A program made the position numbers and the translations under genes. This document shows, in pieces, positions 60,494 to 64,000 of a DNA stretch of 64,000 nucleotides. Numbering within the stretch: position 1 is the stretch's first letter; each line of letters begins with the position of its first letter. Source of the stretch: Rhodoferax sp. (GTDB taxonomy: Bacteria; Pseudomonadota; Gammaproteobacteria; Burkholderiales; Burkholderiaceae_C); assembly GCF_025356155.1 (NCBI RefSeq), contig NZ_JANXUQ010000273.1, positions 1 to 64,000 of the forward strand, given 5' to 3'. The notes beneath the pieces were generated by a model. That model was given only the letters and a program-made list of their open reading frames with translations. It had not been told where the DNA came from and searched no databases.

Positions 60494-63400
60494 CTACTGC
60501 ACATGATCGGCGTGCAAGGTGGCGGCCTTAGCGGCGTCAGACACCGCGGTGTGCAGCCGAACCACCCAGTCACTGACACGCTGCGGGTCGGACCAATGGG
60601 CGTCATCCGCCGCCTCGGCCTTTGCCAGCAGGTCGACCAGGGGCTGCGCCCCAACCGTCGCCGCCACCCCTTTCAGCTCATGCAGTGCCGCGTGCAGCGC
60701 CCGGCTGTCGCCACTGCCCTGCGACCGCGCGGCCAATGCAGTGGTGATGTGCTCCGTCAGGGTGGCCACCTGGTCTACAAAGCTGCGCAAGGCTCGCCAG
60801 TAAATATCGGTGTTGCCACCCAAACGGGCCAGTGCGGCGTTGGTATCCAGTGCAGTGGCGGCGGGCGATTCGCCAGCAGGTGTGATCGTGCGTCCCATGC
60901 AGTGCAGGATCACGGCTATCAGGTGCGACAGATCGAAGGGCTTGGCGACGTGGTCGTTCATGCCCGCCTCCAGCGCCACCATCCGGTCGGTGGCCATGGC
61001 GTTGGCCGTCATGGCGATGATGGGCAGATCGCGCAGGCCCAAGCGATTGCGGATCTCCCGCGTGGCGGTGTAGCCATCCATCTCGGGCATCTGGATGTCC
61101 ATCAGCACCACATCGAAGGCCGGTAGCTGCCGTGATTCTGTGATGGCGGCGATGGCAGCCCGCCCGGTATCGGCCAGCGTGACACTGGCACCTTCGTTCT
61201 GCAACAGCTCGCGCGCCACTTGCTGGTTCGTCAGGTTGTCCTCTGCCACCAGCACCCGCACCCCCGCAAGGCGTTGCTGGGCGGGCTGCGGTTGCACAGG
61301 CGGGGGAAGGATGCTGCGGTTGCGCCCGGTGTGCGCATCGGCCACGGCGTCGTACAGGATGGACGCCGTCACCGGTTTGACCAGGAAGCCATCCAGCACC
61401 GCCGGGAATTCGGCCTGCCGCTGGGCCAGCAGTTCGCGGCCGTGGGCCGTTACCATGACGATCAGCGGCATCTGGCCCGCCGGGAATAGCGAGCGCAAGT
61501 GAAGACTGGTATCCCAGCCGTCCATCACCGGCATGCGCCAGTCGATCAGCACCACATCGGTCCGCTGGCCGGATAGCCTGCGGCTCTCCAGCATGCCAAT
61601 GGCCTCAGTACCGCTGGCGGCAAGGTCCACTTGCCAGCCAAAGCTTTGCACCAGGCCTTGCATCACCTCCCGTGCGCTGGCGTTGTCATCCACCACCAAC
61701 ACCCGCAGGCCGTGCAATGCCGTGTGGTCGGTCTGCACAGGCGCGGTCTCCCCGGCCCACGGCACGAACGGAATGCTGAAGTGGAAGCTGCTGCCCACGC
61801 CCGGCGTACTGTCCACGGCCAACTCACCGCCCATCAGGCGCACCAGGCGCTGGCTGATGGCCAGGCCCAGGCCCGTGCCGCCAAAGCGTCGGGTGGTCGA
61901 GGCCTCGGCCTGCGAGAAGCCTTCAAAAATGATGGCCAGCTGGTCGGCGGCAATACCGATGCCGCTGTCGCGCACAGCGACGCGCATATATTGCCCACCC
62001 TCTGGGTCAGGCGGGCACAGGCGCACTGACAACACCACCTCTCCGTGGGCCGTAAACTTGAGCGCGTTGCCCGCAAGGTTGATCAGAATCTGCTGCAAGC
62101 GCAGCGCGTCGCCAACGATCCAGTCGGGCAGCTCCGGGTCGATGTCAAACAGCACCTCCACATCCTTCTTGCCGACGCCCGCCGACAGGATCACGCCAAT
62201 GTTGCGCAGCAGCTTGTCGATTTCAAACGGGTGCGGGTCCAGCGCCATCTTGCCGGCCTCCACCTTGGAGAAATCCAGGATGTCGTTCAGGATGTCCAGC
62301 AACGTCTTGGCCGCCGATTCGGTCTTGTCGATGTAGTCCAGCTGGCGCGCGTTTAACGGCGTCTGGTGTACCAGCTGCAGCATGCCCAGGATGGCATTCA
62401 TCGGCGTGCGGATTTCGTGGCTCATGTTCGCCAAAAAGTCCGACTTGGCGCGGCTGGCACTCTCGGCCTGCTGCTTGGCCGCCAGCAGGTCGGCCTCGGC
62501 CCGCTTGCGTTCTTCGATGCCGTGCAGGAAGGCGGTGAAGCGGTACTCATCGCCCTCCTTCAGGGCACTGATCGTGATTTCCACCATGAAGCGGGTGCCG
62601 TTGCGGTGCAGCGCGGGCAATTCGATGCGCTTGCCCAGCACCGGCCCCTCACCCACATCCATGAACCGGCCCATGCCATTGCGATGGGCCTCACGCAGGT
62701 CCTCAGGGATGATCAGGTCGGCCAGGTCCCGGCCGATGGCCTCTGCGCGGGTCCAGCCAAAGGTCTGTTGGGCTTCGCGGTTCCAATCGTGGACCACGCC
62801 GTGCCGGTCCATCTCGATGAAGGCCTCATGCGAACTCTCCAGAATGGCGGCGGTGCGCTGCTGCTCGCGGACCAGCCCGCGTGCCAGCGGCTGCACCTGG
62901 GCGCGCAGCAGCCAAGTGCCTGCGCCTATCAGCAGCACCAGCAGCACGACAAAGCCATTGAGCCGCCGGCGAATGGGGGCGAACAGGTCGATGGAATCGG
63001 TCTTGAACACCATGCCCAGGCCCGATTCGCCCAGCGGCGCGTAGCCAGCAAACACAGGCAGGCCACGCAGATCCGAGCGCGCGAGCACGCCCTTCTGGCC
63101 CAAGAGCGCATGGGATATCGCCAGGTCGGGCTTGCCATCCTTGTACATGGGGATGTGCATATTGACCTGGTAGAACCGGCTGGGGAAGCACACCGCGTCA
63201 TCTTTCTCGCGGCCACAGACCACGATGTCGGTCGACTGGCTTTCGCTATCGGCGCTGCGCAACAGCCCCGTCATCCCCTCCAGCCGCTGCTCGGCCACGA
63301 CACTGCCGACCGGCTTGCCATCCCGCAGCATGGTGTTCGCGGTGCGCAGCACAAAGCCGTCCTGCCACAGCATGGTGGCAACTTGCCCCTGGCCACGCAC

Positions 63401-64000
63401 GGGCACCGACATTTCGGCCGAACCATTCAGCATGGTGCCCACAGTCACGACCTGCTCGCCCTGTGCATTGAACAAATGCATGCCGGTGACGCCAGAGGAC
63501 AGGAAGCTCTGACCCACCTCGCGGGCCAGGCCCCGGGCCTCTTCGTCACGCGGATTGCTGCTCAACCGCGCCATGTGCTTTTGCAGTCCCGGGCGCTCGG
63601 CAATCGTGCGGCCCAAACCTATGCGCTGCTCGATGATGGACTGGAACGCCGCCGCACTGTTGACGGTGGTGCGCAGCAAAGAGGCAGACATGGACTCCTC
63701 AAACCCCTGCTTGAGGACGGCAAAGCCGCCCAGCCCGGCCGAGATGACCACCAGGCTCAGCACAACAACCGCAGTGCGCACCATGCGTTTGTCCGGGCTC
63801 TCCTGGGCATCGGTCGCACGGCTCTGCGACCGCAATTGCAACCACAGACCCAGGCCCAGCAGGGTCATGCCAAACGCGGTCGGCACAGCCATGCGGTGGT
63901 AGGCCGCTATCAGGTACAGCGCCTCCAGGTTCAGCGCATAACCCAACCCTGCGGTCCCCCCAACCAGCAGCACGGCAAAAACCAGCGCCTCCACGATGCG
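60494..64000 (-). CDS. Hybrid sensor histidine kinase / two receivers / HPt (5' end cut off)
   Basis: The frame stays open to the window edge, so the N-terminus is missing; the track start GTG at 63994 is only the first start codon in view. Order: membrane helices, a periplasmic Cache-like sensor, a helix near residue 355, a PAS domain (residues 375-500), HisKA with phospho-acceptor in FLANMSHEIRTPMNAILGML, HATPase with NLAGNALKFT and GGTGLGLAISQRLV, receiver 1 (LRVLVVDDNASAREV, DVVLIDWRMPVMDGW), receiver 2 (VRVLVAEDNLTNQQVAREL, VVLMDIQMPEMDGY), and a C-terminal HPt (LHAALHELKGVAATVGA). All phosphorelay residues are visible. It is a BarA/ArcB-like unorthodox kinase; no separate regulator is adjacent. 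Confidence 0.93.
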   Translation of the reverse strand, partial: RIVEALVFAVLLVGGTAGLGYALNLEALYLIAAYHRMAVPTAFGMTLLGLGLWLQLRSQSRATDAQESPDKRMVRTAVVVLSLVVISAGLGGFAVLKQGFEESMSASLLRTTVNSAAAFQSIIEQRIGLGRTIAERPGLQKHMARLSSNPRDEEARGLAREVGQSFLSSGVTGMHLFNAQGEQVVTVGTMLNGSAEMSVPVRGQGQVATMLWQDGFVLRTANTMLRDGKPVGSVVAEQRLEGMTGLLRSADSESQSTDIVVCGREKDDAVCFPSRFYQVNMHIPMYKDGKPDLAISHALLGQKGVLARSDLRGLPVFAGYAPLGESGLGMVFKTDSIDLFAPIRRRLNGFVVLLVLLIGAGTWLLRAQVQPLARGLVREQQRTAAILESSHEAFIEMDRHGVVHDWNREAQQTFGWTRAEAIGRDLADLIIPEDLREAHRNGMGRFMDVGEGPVLGKRIELPALHRNGTRFMVEITISALKEGDEYRFTAFLHGIEERKRAEADLLAAKQQAESASRAKSDFLANMSHEIRTPMNAILGMLQLVHQTPLNARQLDYIDKTESAAKTLLDILNDILDFSKVEAGKMALDPHPFEIDKLLRNIGVILSAGVGKKDVEVLFDIDPELPDWIVGDALRLQQILINLAGNALKFTAHGEVVLSVRLCPPDPEGGQYMRVAVRDSGIGIAADQLAIIFEGFSQAEASTTRRFGGTGLGLAISQRLVRLMGGELAVDSTPGVGSSFHFSIPFVPWAGETAPVQTDHTALHGLRVLVVDDNASAREVMQGLVQSFGWQVDLAASGTEAIGMLESRRLSGQRTDVVLIDWRMPVMDGWDTSLHLRSLFPAGQMPLIVMVTAHGRELLAQRQAEFPAVLDGFLVKPVTASILYDAVADAHTGRNRSILPPPVQPQPAQQRLAGVRVLVAEDNLTNQQVARELLQNEGASVTLADTGRAAIAAITESRQLPAFDVVLMDIQMPEMDGYTATREIRNRLGLRDLPIIAMTANAMATDRMVALEAGMNDHVAKPFDLSHLIAVILHCMGRTITPAGESPAATALDTNAALARLGGNTDIYWRALRSFVDQVATLTEHITTALAARSQGSGDSRALHAALHELKGVAATVGAQPLVDLLAKAEAADDAHWSDPQRVSDWVVRLHTAVSDAAKAATLHADHVQ

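Overview
This is a GC-rich, densely coded stretch of chromosome that looks like a Betaproteobacterium of the order Burkholderiales, most likely family Comamonadaceae (Rhodoferax/Polaromonas-like). The evidence is recognisable gene order (purM, an AI-2E exporter, hda, a HAD phosphatase, pcnB, folK; and a DUF3579 gene next to argD-argF), a Bug-type periplasmic binding protein, and short dispersed repeats that I recall from genomes of that family. No phage, integrase, CRISPR array, rRNA or tRNA was seen. All assignments come from reading the translated sequence; no database search was run.

Layout. 0-5 kb: fatty-acid/acyl-CoA oxidation genes on the minus strand (etfB, etfA, acyl-CoA dehydrogenase, nitronate monooxygenase). 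5-7 kb: MscS channel and histone-deacetylase-family amidohydrolase. 7-13.5 kb: a plus-strand run of MoxR ATPase, DUF58 protein, TgpA-like transglutaminase, MltB-like lytic transglycosylase and a SPOR-domain protein, which looks like an envelope module. 13.5-17 kb: YihY/BrkB membrane protein, chemoreceptor and HDOD protein. 17-33.5 kb: genes of the ATP-grasp / alpha-E / transglutaminase-like amidoligase-peptidase group, broken up by comEC and by a lower-GC accessory patch (25.8-27.8 kb) that holds hairpins, a small orphan ORF and a decayed nucleotidyltransferase. 33.5-38 kb: RidA, a 7TMR-DISM diguanylate cyclase and a second chemoreceptor. 38-44 kb: folK, pcnB, HAD phosphatase, hda, AI-2E exporter, purM (divergent), then an orphan ParA. 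44.8-51.7 kb: isochorismatase-like hydrolase with a GlxA regulator, a GIN-domain secreted protein, proline-iminopeptidase-like hydrolase, M3 metallopeptidase and a SirB1/TPR protein. 51.7-57 kb: murJ, rpsT, DUF3579, argD, argF. 57-64 kb: Bug receptor, FAD monooxygenase, VOC protein, a proline-rich membrane protein and a large hybrid histidine kinase that runs off the window end.

Two things stand out. First, at least five genes of one poorly characterised system lie within about 17 kb: two circularly permuted ATP-grasp proteins (one alone, one fused to alpha-E), one separate alpha-E protein, and three transglutaminase-like proteins, one of them 1206 residues with a DUF2126 module. The group's proteasome-like Anbu peptidase is absent from the window. 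The fused ATP-grasp has lost a glycine-rich loop that its separate paralogue keeps. Second, a roughly 50-bp repeat ending in GAGGGCTAG occurs about eleven times, and six copies lie inside genes, where they encode membrane segments (ComEC, MurJ), a signal peptide (MltB-like protein) or surface loops. A second, GC-rich repeat occurs four times and supplies an N-terminal extension to the HAD phosphatase.
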